Notes: a model not told the origin generated them from the letters alone. A stretch of 64,000 nucleotides of DNA from Sphingomonas sp. (GCF_017745215.1 NZ_JAGHZV010000001.1:310001-374000), one strand, 5' to 3'. Positions 1 to 8,629 are shown, numbered from the stretch's first letter. Numbers and translations: made by a program.

Positions 1-1253
1 ACATCTACCGCATGCTCTATTCGCAGGGCATTGCGCTGGCGGACCTGGGCGTGCCCGACCTGGGTGGCCGGCCGGACACCGATCCGCGCAAGTCGTGGCG
101 GATCTTCGCCGAGAACGCGCACCTGTTCCGCGGCACGCCGTCGAGCCTATGGCTGGGGCATGTGTTCGGCGAAGTGTTCGGCTTCGACGTGGCGCTCGAT
201 GCCTCGACTGCGGATCATTATTACGACACGATCAACGCCAAGCTCGCGACCGACGCGTTCAAGCCCCGCGCGCTGTTCGACCGGTTCGGGATCGAGTTCC
301 TCGCCACCACCGAGGGGCCGCAGGACGACCTCTCGCCGCACCATGCCATCCACGCCTCGGGCTGGAAGGGCAGGGTGGTCACCACCTATCGCCCCGACGC
401 GGTGATCGACGTCGAGCATGAGCAGTTCAGGGGCGCGATGAAGGTCTTCGCCGAGAAGACGGGCGAGGACGTCTACAGCTGGAAGGGCTATCTCGCCGCG
501 CACCGCAAGCGCCGCGCCGACTTCCGCGCGGCGGGCGCGACCGCGACCGATCATGGCCACATCACCGCGCAGACCGCGAACCTCGGCGCCGACGAAGCTG
601 AGCGGCTATTCAACACCATCCTCTCGGACGGCTGGACCGCCGGCGATGCCGAGCTGTTCCGCGCGCAGATGCTCACCGAGATGGCGGCGATGTCCGCCGA
701 GGACGGGATGGTGATGCAAATCCACCCGGGCTCGTTCCGCAACCACAATGGCGGGCTGTTCAGGAGCCATGGCCGCGACAAGGGCGCGGACATCCCGCTG
801 CGCACCGACTATGTCAACGCGCTCAAGCCGCTGCTCGACCGCTTCGGCACCTCGTCCGATCTCTCGATCATCCTCTTCACGCTCGACGAGACGACCTATG
901 CGCGTGAGCTGGCGCCGCTAGCGGGGCACTATCCCTGCCTCAAGCTGGGCCCGGCCTGGTGGTTCCACGACAGCCCCGAAGGGATGCGCCGCTTCCGCGA
1001 GATGACTACCGAGACCGCGGGCTTCTACAACACCGTCGGCTTCAACGACGACACGCGGGCGTTCCTCTCGATCCCCGCGCGCCACGACGTCGCGCGGCGC
1101 GTCGACTGCGCCTTCCTCGCGCGGCTGGTGGCGGAGGGGCGGCTGCTCGATTGGGAAGCGGCCGAACTGGCGTACGACCTCACCAACGGACTGGTGCGCA
1201 AGGCGTACAAGCTCGACGAGCCGGCGCCGGCCCCGGTTGCGGCGGCGGCTTGA
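1..1253 (+). CDS. uxaC: Glucuronate (uronate) isomerase, 5'-truncated by window edge
   Basis: Converts D-glucuronate or D-galacturonate to the matching ketouronate (fructuronate or tagaturonate), the first cytoplasmic step of hexuronate breakdown. The frame is already open at the left edge, and the first ATG inside the window (base 12) is an internal Met. About 416 codons are visible, against roughly 470 for the family, so about 50 N-terminal residues lie upstream. Recognisable family segments are FRGTPSSLWL near the visible start, HPGSFRNHN in the middle, KLGPAWWFHDSPEG and RHDVARR near the end. The C-terminus ends in an Ala/Pro-rich tail. kdgK follows on the same strand, which fits one hexuronate catabolic operon. 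Identification is confident; the true start cannot be seen. Confidence 0.93.
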   Translation, partial: IYRMLYSQGIALADLGVPDLGGRPDTDPRKSWRIFAENAHLFRGTPSSLWLGHVFGEVFGFDVALDASTADHYYDTINAKLATDAFKPRALFDRFGIEFLATTEGPQDDLSPHHAIHASGWKGRVVTTYRPDAVIDVEHEQFRGAMKVFAEKTGEDVYSWKGYLAAHRKRRADFRAAGATATDHGHITAQTANLGADEAERLFNTILSDGWTAGDAELFRAQMLTEMAAMSAEDGMVMQIHPGSFRNHNGGLFRSHGRDKGADIPLRTDYVNALKPLLDRFGTSSDLSIILFTLDETTYARELAPLAGHYPCLKLGPAWWFHDSPEGMRRFREMTTETAGFYNTVGFNDDTRAFLSIPARHDVARRVDCAFLARLVAEGRLLDWEAAELAYDLTNGLVRKAYKLDEPAPAPVAAAA

Positions 1254-1281
1254 GCGTGTCGACGCAAGAATGCACCACTAG

Positions 1282-1365
1282 CCGTCATCCCGGCGAAAGC
1301 CGGGACCCAGGGCCGCGAGCGATGTCCTTTGTAACCCTGGGTCCCGGCTTTCGCCGGGATGACGG
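1282..1365. repeat. 84-bp palindromic repeat, copy 1
   Basis: Two 31-base inverted arms (left arm begins CCGTCATCCCGGCGAAAGCC) flank a 22-base variable centre. Lies between uxaC and kdgK, which are tandem, so it forms a very strong hairpin in the putative operon mRNA. Confidence 0.95.
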
Positions 1366-1383
1366 TTTAGAATTGGGGATGGA

Positions 1384-2382
1384 ATGACCATCGTTTTCTT
1401 CGGCGAGCTGCTGCTCCGCCTCTCCTCGCCGGGCCGCGAACTGCTGCTCCAGTCGCCGAGGCTCGACGTCTGCGTCGGCGGTGCGGAGGCCAATGTCGCC
1501 GTCGGCCTTGCCAGCCTCGGCCACAGCGTGCGGATGGTGAGCGCGGTTCCCGACAACGCGCTCGGCCGCGCCGCGGTGAGCACGATCCGTGGGCATGGTG
1601 CCGACGTCTCGGGGGTGCAGACGCTCGCCGGGCGGATGGGCCTCTATTTCCTCGCGCCCGGTGCCGGCCTGCGCGCCTCGGAGATCGTCTACGACCGCGC
1701 CGGCTCGAGCTTCGCCACCGCGCCCGCCGATGCCTTCGACTGGCCCGCGCTGCTGCAGGGCGCGAGCCGGCTTCACCTCTCGGGCATCACCCCGGCGCTC
1801 GGCCCCGCGACCAGCGCCGCGGCGATCGCCGCCGCCGAAGCCGCAGCCGCAGCCGGCGTGCCTGTCTCGTTCGACGGCAACTACCGCGCCAAGCTCTGGG
1901 AAGCCTGGGACAGCGACCCCAAATCGGTGCTCACCACGCTGATCGGCCATGCCGACATCCTGTTCGGCAACCACCGCGACATCTCGCTGCTGCTCGGCAC
2001 GCAATTCTCGGGCGACGGATCGGAGCGCCGGCGCGAAGCGGCGGAGGCGGCGTTCGCGGCCTTTCCCAAGCTCGAGGTGATCGCCTCCACCGCGCGCCAC
2101 GTCGACGACGCCGACAGCCACCGCGTCGCCGCGCGGATCGACACGCGCGCCGAGTGGCACCAGACCGAGGAAGCCCAGATCGCCGGCATCGTCGACCGCA
2201 TCGGCGCGGGCGACGCCTTCGCCGCGGGTGTGCTCCACGGCTTGCCCGGCGGGATCAGGGCCGCAGCCGAATCGGGCCTCGCGCTGACCGCGCTCAAGCA
2301 TTCGCTCCCCGGCGACATGAGCCTCTTCCGCCAGGCCGACATCGACGCCTTCCTCGAAGGCGGATTCGACGTGCGGCGCTGA
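1384..2382 (+). CDS. kdgK: 2-keto-3-deoxygluconate kinase (PfkB family)
   Basis: Phosphorylates 2-keto-3-deoxygluconate to KDPG, feeding the Entner-Doudoroff aldolase; this is the expected step downstream of UxaC. The 332-residue protein has the ribokinase fold. GGAEANVAVGLASLG near residues 32-46 is the substrate-side PfkB signature, SFDGNYRAKLW near 160-170 is typical of KdgK, and GAGDAFAAG near 275-283 is the second PfkB signature with the catalytic Asp. Length is normal for the family. The subfamily call rests on the uxaC neighbour and the FDGNYR segment; another PfkB sugar kinase is the main alternative. Confidence 0.85.
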   Translation: MTIVFFGELLLRLSSPGRELLLQSPRLDVCVGGAEANVAVGLASLGHSVRMVSAVPDNALGRAAVSTIRGHGADVSGVQTLAGRMGLYFLAPGAGLRASEIVYDRAGSSFATAPADAFDWPALLQGASRLHLSGITPALGPATSAAAIAAAEAAAAAGVPVSFDGNYRAKLWEAWDSDPKSVLTTLIGHADILFGNHRDISLLLGTQFSGDGSERRREAAEAAFAAFPKLEVIASTARHVDDADSHRVAARIDTRAEWHQTEEAQIAGIVDRIGAGDAFAAGVLHGLPGGIRAAAESGLALTALKHSLPGDMSLFRQADIDAFLEGGFDVRR

Positions 2383-2408
2383 TTGTCGCGGACGCTCGAT
2401 GGTCCGGC

Positions 2409-2529
2409 TTGCAATGTAGGAATTCGCCTGCTTGGCTGGTGCGGCTGGAGCAATCCGGCCGCTCTCTGAACCGGACGGAGCCTGAATGTCGAAAACGCCG
2501 CGACGGGTCGTGACTCTTGTGACTTTTCG
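2409..2529 (-). repeat. 121-bp dispersed element, copy A
   Basis: The same 121 bases, aligned without gaps but with many substitutions, recur at 22029-22149 in the opposite orientation. Shared blocks include TTGCAATGT at one end, TGCTTGGCTG, GGCCGCTCT and the internal direct repeat GTGACTCTTGTGACT near the other end. The element fills most of the gap between kdgK and the ABC exporter. Confidence 0.75.
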
Positions 2530-2554
2530 ACCCCCGACTCGCACCGCTCGATGA
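2486..2554 (+). CDS. Candidate 22-residue leader ORF coupled to the ABC exporter
   Basis: Reads MSKTPRRVVTLVTFRPPTRT then AR and stop. GGAG sits five bases before the ATG, a usable ribosome site. Its TGA overlaps the exporter ATG by four bases (ATGA), and the exporter has no Shine-Dalgarno of its own, so translation coupling is plausible. Most of the ORF lies inside the dispersed element; the second element copy keeps the reading PRRVVTLVT but has no ATG there. It could be a leader peptide, a very short precursor peptide, or chance. Confidence 0.3.
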   Translation: MSKTPRRVVTLVTFRPPTRTAR

Positions 2555-4308
2555 ATGGCGATACGGCCGGGGCCGTGACCGAACCCCCACGCACCTCCTC
2601 GTCCGGGCTGATCGCCTCGGGCCGCGCGCTGCTCGGCGCCTATGCCGACTATGCCGGATGGCGCGGGGTACGCGCGGGCGCGCTGGTCGCGTCGGGCGCG
2701 GTGCTCGACGGCTTCGGGCTGCTGCTGCTCGTCCCCATCCTCAACGTCGTGGTCTCCGCCGCCCAGGGGCAGGCGCATCGGGGCTGGATCGGCCGCACGC
2801 TCGCGGGCGTCGGCGCGGTTACGCCGGTGCAGCAGCTTCTTCTGCTCCTCACGGCCTTCGTCGCGCTCAGCGTGTTGCGCAGCGTCGTCGCTTACGGCCG
2901 CGACACTAGCCTGGGCCATCTCCAGACCGGCTTCATCGAAGCCGAGCGCGCGCGGGCGATGCAGATCATCGCCGAGGCGCCCTGGCCACGCGTCGTCGGC
3001 CTGCGCCACGCTCGCGTCACCAACCTCATCACCAGCGAGATCCAGCGGCTCAACTCGGCCTCCTATTTCCTGATCCAGGGCGTGGTGCAGGCGTCGATGC
3101 TGGTGATCCAGGCGGCGATCGCCTTCTCGCTCGCACCCGCGCTGGCGGCGGTGGCGATGGTGCTCGTCGCGATCGGTGCGGTCACCTTCGTCATCACCCA
3201 GCGCACCACGCACGATCTCGGCGGCTCGATGGTCCGCGCCAACCAGGCGCTGATGGGCAGCGCCGCGGGCTTCCTCGCCGGACTCAAGACCGCCGCCGCG
3301 CAGAACGCCCGCCCGGCCTTCGTCGCCGAATTCGCCACGATCCAGCGCCGCGTGCGCGAGGGGCAGCTCCGCTTCCAGGTCCGCCAGGCGCGCGGGCGGC
3401 TGGTGTTCGGTCTCGTCTCGAGCCTGCTCGGCGCGGGCGTGGTGCTCGCCGGCTTCGCCTGGCTCCAGGTGCCGCCTGCGCTGCTGATCGCGCTCGTGCT
3501 CGTCTTCGGGCGGATGAGCGGGCCGGCGATGCAGCTCTACCAATCGGGCCAGCAGCTCGTCTTCGCGCTGCCGTCGTTCGAATCGATGCGCGGGCTCGAG
3601 GCCGAGCTGCTCGACGGCGGCAGCGCTTCGGCGATCGCGCCGGTGGCGCCGCCCGCCGGCGCGATCGACGTGATCGATGCGAGCTATGAGCATCCCGGCG
3701 GCCGTGGCGTGCGCCATGCGAGCCTGGCGATCGCGCCTGGCAGCTTCGTCGGCATCGCGGGCCCCTCGGGCGCGGGCAAGACCACGCTCGTCGACCTGAT
3801 CGTCGGCCTGCTCGAGCCGCAGTCGGGCGAGGTCCGCATCGGCGGCGAGCGGCTCGACGATGCGCGCCGCGCCGGCTGGGCGCAGGGCATCGCCTATGTC
3901 TCGCAGGAGGGATTCCTCTTCCACGACACGGTGCGCGCCAATCTCCTCTGGGCGAACGACGCGCCGAGCGACGCAGCGATCGCCGACGCGCTGGCCCAGG
4001 CGGGCGCCGCCGAGCTGGTCGCGCGGATGCCGCAGGGGCTCGACACGGTGATGGGCGAGCGCGGCACGCTGCTCTCGGGCGGCGAGCGCCAGCGGATCGG
4101 GCTCGCCCGCGCGCTGCTCCGCAAGCCGCGGCTGCTCGTGCTCGACGAAGCGGCGAACGCAATCGATGCGCCCGCCGAGGCCGCGCTGCTCGACCGGCTC
4201 GCCGCGCTCGATCCGCGCCCGACGATCGTGATGATCTCGCACCGCGAGGAAAGCCTGCGCTGGTGCGACCGGGTGATTCGAGTCGAGGATGGCATCGTCT
4301 CCGGTTGA
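2551..4308 (+). CDS. ABC transporter, fused permease and ATPase (exporter type)
   Basis: A 585-residue half-transporter that would work as an inner-membrane homodimer. Residues about 25-340 hold several hydrophobic helices, and the rest is an ABC ATPase. Walker A GPSGAGKTT is near 404-412, signature LSGGERQR near 508, Walker B LLVLDEA near 528 and the switch His in MISHR near 560, so the ATPase looks intact. A PqqD/RRE-like gene starts 30 bases downstream, an arrangement seen in ribosomally made peptide (RiPP) clusters, where such exporters secrete the product. No peptidase C39 domain is visible at the N-terminus. Substrate is unknown. The ATG chosen overlaps a 22-codon ORF and lacks its own ribosome site. 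Confidence 0.85.
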   Translation: MNGDTAGAVTEPPRTSSSGLIASGRALLGAYADYAGWRGVRAGALVASGAVLDGFGLLLLVPILNVVVSAAQGQAHRGWIGRTLAGVGAVTPVQQLLLLLTAFVALSVLRSVVAYGRDTSLGHLQTGFIEAERARAMQIIAEAPWPRVVGLRHARVTNLITSEIQRLNSASYFLIQGVVQASMLVIQAAIAFSLAPALAAVAMVLVAIGAVTFVITQRTTHDLGGSMVRANQALMGSAAGFLAGLKTAAAQNARPAFVAEFATIQRRVREGQLRFQVRQARGRLVFGLVSSLLGAGVVLAGFAWLQVPPALLIALVLVFGRMSGPAMQLYQSGQQLVFALPSFESMRGLEAELLDGGSASAIAPVAPPAGAIDVIDASYEHPGGRGVRHASLAIAPGSFVGIAGPSGAGKTTLVDLIVGLLEPQSGEVRIGGERLDDARRAGWAQGIAYVSQEGFLFHDTVRANLLWANDAPSDAAIADALAQAGAAELVARMPQGLDTVMGERGTLLSGGERQRIGLARALLRKPRLLVLDEAANAIDAPAEAALLDRLAALDPRPTIVMISHREESLRWCDRVIRVEDGIVSG

Positions 4309-4338
4309 GGTGCACGCGAGACCAGCGTAGCAAGGCGC

Positions 4339-4617
4339 ATGGATATTGCGCCCGACGCCATAATCGTGCGGACCAGCGAAGCGCTGGCGACTGAAGTCGA
4401 CGGTGAAGTCGTGCTGATCCGGATCGAGGACGGCGTCTATTTCGGACTCGACCAGATCGGCACCGAAATCTGGCGAAGACTCGCCGCGCCGAAGCAGGTC
4501 TCCGTTCTTTTCGAAGAACTTCGCGAGCATTTTGAAGGCGATTCGGGGCGGATCGAGCAAGAGACGCTCGCTTTCCTCGCCGAGCTCGCCGAGAACCGTC
4601 TCGTCCTTCCCGCGTGA
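4339..4617 (+). CDS. PqqD-like / RiPP recognition element protein
   Basis: A 92-residue small protein with the PqqD pattern: an N-terminal strand pair (residues 1-30), then DGVYFGLDQIGTEIWRRL near 32-50, then a helical C-terminus. In PqqD and the B1 proteins of lasso-peptide pathways this fold binds the leader of a precursor peptide and delivers it to the modifying enzyme. It sits between an ABC exporter and an acetyltransferase, overlapping the latter by four bases. No asparagine-synthetase-like cyclase, transglutaminase-like protease or radical SAM enzyme is present nearby, so the partner enzyme is missing or encoded elsewhere. Confidence 0.75.
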   Translation: MDIAPDAIIVRTSEALATEVDGEVVLIRIEDGVYFGLDQIGTEIWRRLAAPKQVSVLFEELREHFEGDSGRIEQETLAFLAELAENRLVLPA

Positions 4618-5084
4618 TCGAGCTCAGGCCCGAGGTCGAGGCGGACGAGCCGTTCCTCCGCCATCTGTTCACGGCGGTCCGCAGCCCCGAGTTCGCGATG
4701 CTCGGCCTTCCGCCGGCGCAGCTCGAGACGATGCTGGGGATGCAGTTCAACGCCCAGCGGATGCAGTATCGGGGCAGCTATCCCGAGGCGGAGTGGCACA
4801 TCGTCGAGCGCGGCGGCGAGGCGGTGGGCCGCTTCTGCGTCGTGCGCGAGCCCGAGGGATGGCTGGTGGTCGACGTCGCGGTGCTGCCCGGGGCGCAGGG
4901 CCAGGGGATCGGCGGCGCACTGCTGGACGGGCTGATCGAGCGCGCCGAGGCCGAGGGGAGCGACGTCCGGCTGCAGGTGCGGCCCGAGAATCCGGCGCGG
5001 CGGCTCTATGCCCGCAAGGGCTTCGTCGAAACCGGCATGGACGGCATCGACGTCGCGATGCGGCGCCCCGCCAAGGTCAGTTGA
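4614..5084 (+). CDS. GNAT-family N-acetyltransferase
   Basis: A 156-residue single-domain acetyltransferase that would use acetyl-CoA. The acetyl-CoA binding motif is VLPGAQGQGIGGALL near residues 90-105 (Q/RxxGxG type), and the late motif NPARRLYARKGF is the usual GNAT C-terminal helix and strand. It starts at a GTG whose bases overlap the stop of the PqqD-like gene (GTGA), so the two are translationally coupled. The substrate is unknown; a role in modifying a peptide or conferring self-resistance would fit the neighbours but is inference. Its 3' end overlaps the opposite-strand DUF6916-like gene by eight bases. Confidence 0.85.
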   Translation: MIELRPEVEADEPFLRHLFTAVRSPEFAMLGLPPAQLETMLGMQFNAQRMQYRGSYPEAEWHIVERGGEAVGRFCVVREPEGWLVVDVAVLPGAQGQGIGGALLDGLIERAEAEGSDVRLQVRPENPARRLYARKGFVETGMDGIDVAMRRPAKVS

Positions 5085-5370
5085 ACACCGCCTGATATTG
5101 GAAGGTCCCGTCGGCGTTGCGCGTGAGCGGCGAGATCATGAAGGCGAGCTCGCCCAGCGTGTCGTGGCGCACGCTCAGCGTCTGCGAGTGGAACAGCGCG
5201 TCGGTACGCGCACCGTTGAAGGTGAGGCTGAACGGGACGCGGAAGCCCTCGATCGGCTTGCCGACGCGGACTTCGGAGAGCGTGAGCACATCCTCATGGC
5301 CGTCGACCTCGATGGCGAAGCCGGTGCCGACCAGCGGCTCGAAGCTCTCATGGGTCAACGTCTCGAGCAT
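5077..5370 (-). CDS. DUF6916-like small protein
   Basis: A 97-residue protein beginning MLETLTHESF. A longer open frame extends upstream, but that part is a shadow of the next gene. The sequence alternates short strands (FAIEVDGHEDVLTLSEV, FRVPFSLTF, ALFHSQTLSVRH) and ends with a conserved-looking tail (ISPLTRNADGTFQYQAVFN). Proteins of this pattern are small beta-rich domains associated in some genomes with phage-tail-like or secretion contexts. No function is known from sequence. It converges on the acetyltransferase gene with an eight-base overlap. Confidence 0.65.
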   Translation of the reverse strand: MLETLTHESFEPLVGTGFAIEVDGHEDVLTLSEVRVGKPIEGFRVPFSLTFNGARTDALFHSQTLSVRHDTLGELAFMISPLTRNADGTFQYQAVFN

Positions 5371-5423
5371 CGTCCAAATCCCCCCGTTCCTCGCGCCGAG
5401 GCTAGCCCGGCGCGGCGGCTTCG

Positions 5424-5891
5424 TCACGCGGCATTCGCGGCCGTTTTGCGCAGCATCAGCGCCGAGCGCTTGCAGCTGGCGACGAGCTTGCCGTGCTGGT
5501 TGAAAGCGCGGTGCGCGAAGATCACGATGCCGTTTTCGGGCCGCGACTTGCTCTCGCGCAGCTCGAGCACTTCGCTTTCCACGCGCACCGTGTCGCCGTG
5601 GAAGAGCGGCGCGGGGAAGCGGACCTCGTCCCAGCCGAGGTTGGCGACGGTGGTGCCGTGCGTGGTATCGCCCACCGAGATGCCGACCATCAGCCCCAGC
5701 GTGAAGCAGCTGTTGACGACCCGCGTGCCGAACTCGGTGTGCTCGCGGCAATATTCCTCGTCGAGGTGGAGCGAGGCGGGGTTGTGGGTGAGCGCGGAGA
5801 AGAAGACATTGTCCGCCTCGGTCACCGTGCGGCGGAGCGCATGGGCGAAGATCCGGCCGACCTCGAATTCCTCGAAATAGAGCCCGGGCAT
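5424..5891 (-). CDS. MaoC-family acyl dehydratase
   Basis: A 155-residue hot-dog-fold protein. MaoC-like enzymes hydrate or dehydrate enoyl-CoA thioesters. The family hydratase motif is readable as [21 protein letters not shown] (shared Asp and His near residues 25-45), followed by [35 protein letters not shown], which is the standard MaoC second half. Length matches single-domain members such as mesaconyl-CoA hydratase-like proteins. No CoA-pathway partner lies nearby, so the exact substrate cannot be set. It starts about 30 bases from tRNA-Thr on the same strand. Confidence 0.85.
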   Translation of the reverse strand: MPGLYFEEFEVGRIFAHALRRTVTEADNVFFSALTHNPASLHLDEEYCREHTEFGTRVVNSCFTLGLMVGISVGDTTHGTTVANLGWDEVRFPAPLFHGDTVRVESEVLELRESKSRPENGIVIFAHRAFNQHGKLVASCKRSALMLRKTAANAA

Positions 5892-5918
5892 CGTGTCTCC
5901 TGATCTCTTGCGGGATGG

Positions 5919-5991
5919 TGCCGGTTGCAGGATTCGAACCCGCGACCTTCGGTTTACAAAACCGCTGCTCTACCAGCTGAGCTAAACCGGC
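5919..5991 (-). tRNA. tRNA-Thr (anticodon UGU)
   Basis: The complement folds as a standard 73-base cloverleaf: acceptor stem GCCGGTT pairing AACCGGC, D-stem GCTC/GAGC, anticodon loop TTTGTAA giving UGU, and T-loop TTCGAAT. CCA is not part of the 73 bases given. Confidence 0.95.
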
Positions 5992-6009
5992 GCCTCGCGC
6001 TCCCTTGCT

Positions 6010-6876
6010 TCAGACGACGCCGAAGGTCCAGCCCTCGGTTTGCGCGACCGTCCCGAGGCCGGGCGGATCCCAGAGGCGCGCGTCATCCGCGACGTGGCGG
6101 AGCCAGGCGGCGGTGAGGATCGCATCGGTGGCATGGTCGTCGTAGCGTGCGAGCGGCGCATGAGGATCGGAGCCGAGCGCCGCAAGCAGCACATCGAGCG
6201 TCGCGCCGTCGCGGACCTTGGAGAGGCCCTTGCGCAGCCCCGCGGTCCGCGCGGCGAGCGCCGTGTAGATCTCGACGATCAGCGGGCCTGCCTCGGGCAC
6301 CGGGTCGAACGGCCAGACCGGGACGCGGCCGGCGAGGCGGTGGAGCACGCGCATGCCCGTGAGGCTCGACTTGCCGACCTGGCTCGCGCCGACGAGGTTG
6401 AAGCAGCTGTAGGGCGACAGCGCCATCTCCGCCTGGCCGTGCTCGCAGACGCGGAAGCGGCCACGGCCGGCGGGGAAGCGATCGCCGCAATCGCCGAGCT
6501 GGCGGAAGTGGCGGCGCGCCTCCGGGTGAGTGACGAAGCTGCTCGCGGCGAGGTGCTCGTCGGCGGCACAGAGCGTGTCGACCATCGCCCAGAGCGCCTT
6601 GGCATCGGCTGGGCTCTCGGCCCATCCGGGGAAGAAGGCGCCGTGGTCGGCGTGCGGGAAGGCAGGCGAGAGGTCGAGGCCGATCAGCGCGCGGGTGCTG
6701 GCGTCGGCGAGGCCGACCAGCCAGTCGAGGATCGCCGGGCGCGACCAGCCGCCTCGGTGCTCGACCAGCTCGGGCGCGGCAGTGCCCTGCACGGCGCGCG
6801 CGACGGCGAGCCCCTTGGGCCGCTCGACCGCCTGGCCCGACCAGTCGATCGCGACGAACTCGGCGAACGGTGTCAC
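6010..6876 (-). CDS. DUF429-like protein, probable RNase H-type fold
   Basis: A 288-residue protein starting at GTG, overlapping the stop of the YjbR-like gene (GTGA). The N-terminus AEFVAIDWSGQAVE is the first strand and acidic residue expected in DUF429 or other RNase H-like folds; GLDLSPAFP and, near the C-terminus, DDHATDAILTAAWLRH look like further acidic positions of the same fold. No biochemical role is established for these proteins. Operon with the YjbR-like and serine hydrolase genes downstream of a shared promoter is likely from the overlaps. Confidence 0.6.
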   Translation of the reverse strand: MTPFAEFVAIDWSGQAVERPKGLAVARAVQGTAAPELVEHRGGWSRPAILDWLVGLADASTRALIGLDLSPAFPHADHGAFFPGWAESPADAKALWAMVDTLCAADEHLAASSFVTHPEARRHFRQLGDCGDRFPAGRGRFRVCEHGQAEMALSPYSCFNLVGASQVGKSSLTGMRVLHRLAGRVPVWPFDPVPEAGPLIVEIYTALAARTAGLRKGLSKVRDGATLDVLLAALGSDPHAPLARYDDHATDAILTAAWLRHVADDARLWDPPGLGTVAQTEGWTFGVV

Positions 6877-7220
6877 GGCCGCTCGGTCATCCCCGAGGCC
6901 TTGCGCTGCGCCTTGCTCATCCGGTCCCACCAGGCGCGCTGGATGTAGAGCTCGATCCGCTCGCGCGAACCCGTGCCGTAGCGGATGAGCAGCATCGGAT
7001 AGTTGCGGTAGTGATCGGTCTCCCAGAAGGTCCCGGGGTCGGTCTCGAGCAGCATCTGCTTCTCGGGATGGGTCACGGACAGCGCGAAGCTGCCCGCCTC
7101 GCGGCCCGGTGACATGAAGCCCTTGCCGTTCACCTTGGGGCAGAGCGTACCCCACCATTTCTCCATATAGACCTCATGGAGCGAGCAGGCATGGGCCACG
7201 GCGTCGTCCCAGTCGGTCAT
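6873..7220 (-). CDS. MmcQ/YjbR-family protein
   Basis: A 115-residue protein with the YjbR pattern: an N-terminal helix, SLHEVYMEKWWGTLCPKVNGKGF, a central beta-sheet and the C-terminal helix with LYIQRAWWDRMSKAQR. The family is annotated as DNA-binding because of a double-wing fold, but function is unproven. Start and stop overlap both neighbours by four bases, so it is the middle gene of a three-gene operon. Confidence 0.8.
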   Translation of the reverse strand: MTDWDDAVAHACSLHEVYMEKWWGTLCPKVNGKGFMSPGREAGSFALSVTHPEKQMLLETDPGTFWETDHYRNYPMLLIRYGTGSRERIELYIQRAWWDRMSKAQRKASGMTERP

Positions 7221-8629
7221 TCGATCGCCTTCAGGATATCGGCGGTGAAGCGCGGCACGTCGAAGGTCGCGCCCGCCGGATCCTCGCCCCGCCGCACGAT
7301 CACCAGCCGGCGCGAGGGCACCACCATCACCAGCTGGCCGCGGTTGCCCTGCGCGGCGAAGCTTCCGGCGGGCAGGCCGAACTTCGGCCCGAACAGCCAC
7401 ATCGTCGCGCCATAGCCCGGGCTGCCCTCGGGTTGCGGGCCGCTGGGCGCGGTCATGTACTGCATCCAGCCGGCGGGAAGCAGCCGCTGGCCGTTCCACA
7501 CGCCGTCGTCCATCCAGAACATGCCGAGCCGCGCCAGGTCGCGCGCGCTGGCCCAAACCTGGCTCGAGAGGACGAAATTACCGCGCCAGTCGCGCTCGGC
7601 AATCGTGTGGCGCATGCCGAGCGGCGCGAACAGCCATTGCTCGGGATAACGGATGTCGCCGGTCTTGCTGGCGATCAGCCGCGCGCGAAGCCCGCGCATC
7701 GCGAGCAATATATCGTTGTTGGCGTAGCGGAAGCGCGTGCCCGGCGCGACTTCGAGCGGCCAGGCGACGGTCTCCTCGGTGACCGCCGTGCCGCCGAAAT
7801 AGACGGCGTCGGTGCGGTTGCCGGCGGTGTCGCTGTGGAGCCCGCTCGCCATTCGCAGCAGATTGTCGAGTGTGAGCTTGCCGCGCGGATCGCCGGGCGC
7901 GCGCCATTCGGGGACCGGCGCGGGCGCCTTGGCGACGAGCAGGCCGCGCTTCGCCGCCATCCCGGCGAGCGTCCCGGCAATGCTCTTGGCGACCGACCAG
8001 GTGCGCTGCGGGGTGAGCGGGTCGTAGCCGGGGGCATAGCGTTCGGCGACGATCCTGCCGTCGCGGACGATCACGACCGCGGTGGTGTTGCCGCCCGCGC
8101 CATAGCGGCGGCCGAAGGCGCCATCGAGGAGGACGTCGAACTCGGGCGCGCTCGCGGCGGGGATGGCGCTGTCGGCGACCGGCCAGCGCGCGGCGGCGGG
8201 CGCCGGGGCGGGGCGGGGGAACCTCGCCGGCGCCGGTGCCGTCGGGGGGGTGCCGATCGGCAGGTTGGTGCAGCCGCCGAAGCCGCTGCTCACTGCGACG
8301 CGCGGCGGCATCTTCTCGTCGAACCGCACCAGCACGCGATCGGCGAGGATCTCGGCCGGCATGCCGCCGACGAGCGAATCATATTCCGCATAGATGCCCT
8401 TGAGCTCGTTCGCCTCGACGCTGGCGCGGCTGCGGTCGGCGCCCATCGCGCGTGCGTTGAGGATTGCGCTGCACAGCATCGCCGCCTTGTACCCCGCCGC
8501 GACGGCGCGGGTGTAGGCCGGGTTGGGCCGCGGCGGCGGGAGCTGCTGGGCGGCGGCGGGGGTGGCGGCGAGCAGCGCCAGGAACAGGGCGGCGAGGTGG
8601 TTTGGTTGACAGTGGTTGACACTCACCAT
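7217..8629 (-). CDS. Secreted serine hydrolase, beta-lactamase (class C-like) family
   Basis: A 470-residue exported protein. The start MVSVNH was chosen because it gives a clean signal peptide ending TPAAAQQ near residue 28; the open frame extends 47 codons further without support. Residues 30-160 form an extra N-terminal region with a Pro/Ala linker, and residues 160-470 are the penicillin-binding-protein-like domain. The nucleophile motif is S212-V-A-K215 and the second motif is YAN (in FRYANND). It would hydrolyse an ester or amide in the periplasm. The substrate is unknown. It overlaps the YjbR-like gene (ATGA). Confidence 0.85.
   Translation of the reverse strand: MVSVNHCQPNHLAALFLALLAATPAAAQQLPPPRPNPAYTRAVAAGYKAAMLCSAILNARAMGADRSRASVEANELKGIYAEYDSLVGGMPAEILADRVLVRFDEKMPPRVAVSSGFGGCTNLPIGTPPTAPAPARFPRPAPAPAAARWPVADSAIPAASAPEFDVLLDGAFGRRYGAGGNTTAVVIVRDGRIVAERYAPGYDPLTPQRTWSVAKSIAGTLAGMAAKRGLLVAKAPAPVPEWRAPGDPRGKLTLDNLLRMASGLHSDTAGNRTDAVYFGGTAVTEETVAWPLEVAPGTRFRYANNDILLAMRGLRARLIASKTGDIRYPEQWLFAPLGMRHTIAERDWRGNFVLSSQVWASARDLARLGMFWMDDGVWNGQRLLPAGWMQYMTAPSGPQPEGSPGYGATMWLFGPKFGLPAGSFAAQGNRGQLVMVVPSRRLVIVRRGEDPAGATFDVPRFTADILKAIE

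Noticed and set aside
1285..4560. 1091-codon open frame on the minus strand
   Set aside because: It runs antisense through kdgK, the ABC exporter and the PqqD-like gene. Composition is Arg/Ala/Asp/Glu-rich low-complexity, the usual mirror frame of high-GC genes, with no domain pattern.
2551..5084. Complete lasso-peptide cluster
   Set aside because: The PqqD-like and ABC genes fit, but the cyclase and protease genes and a typical precursor are absent.
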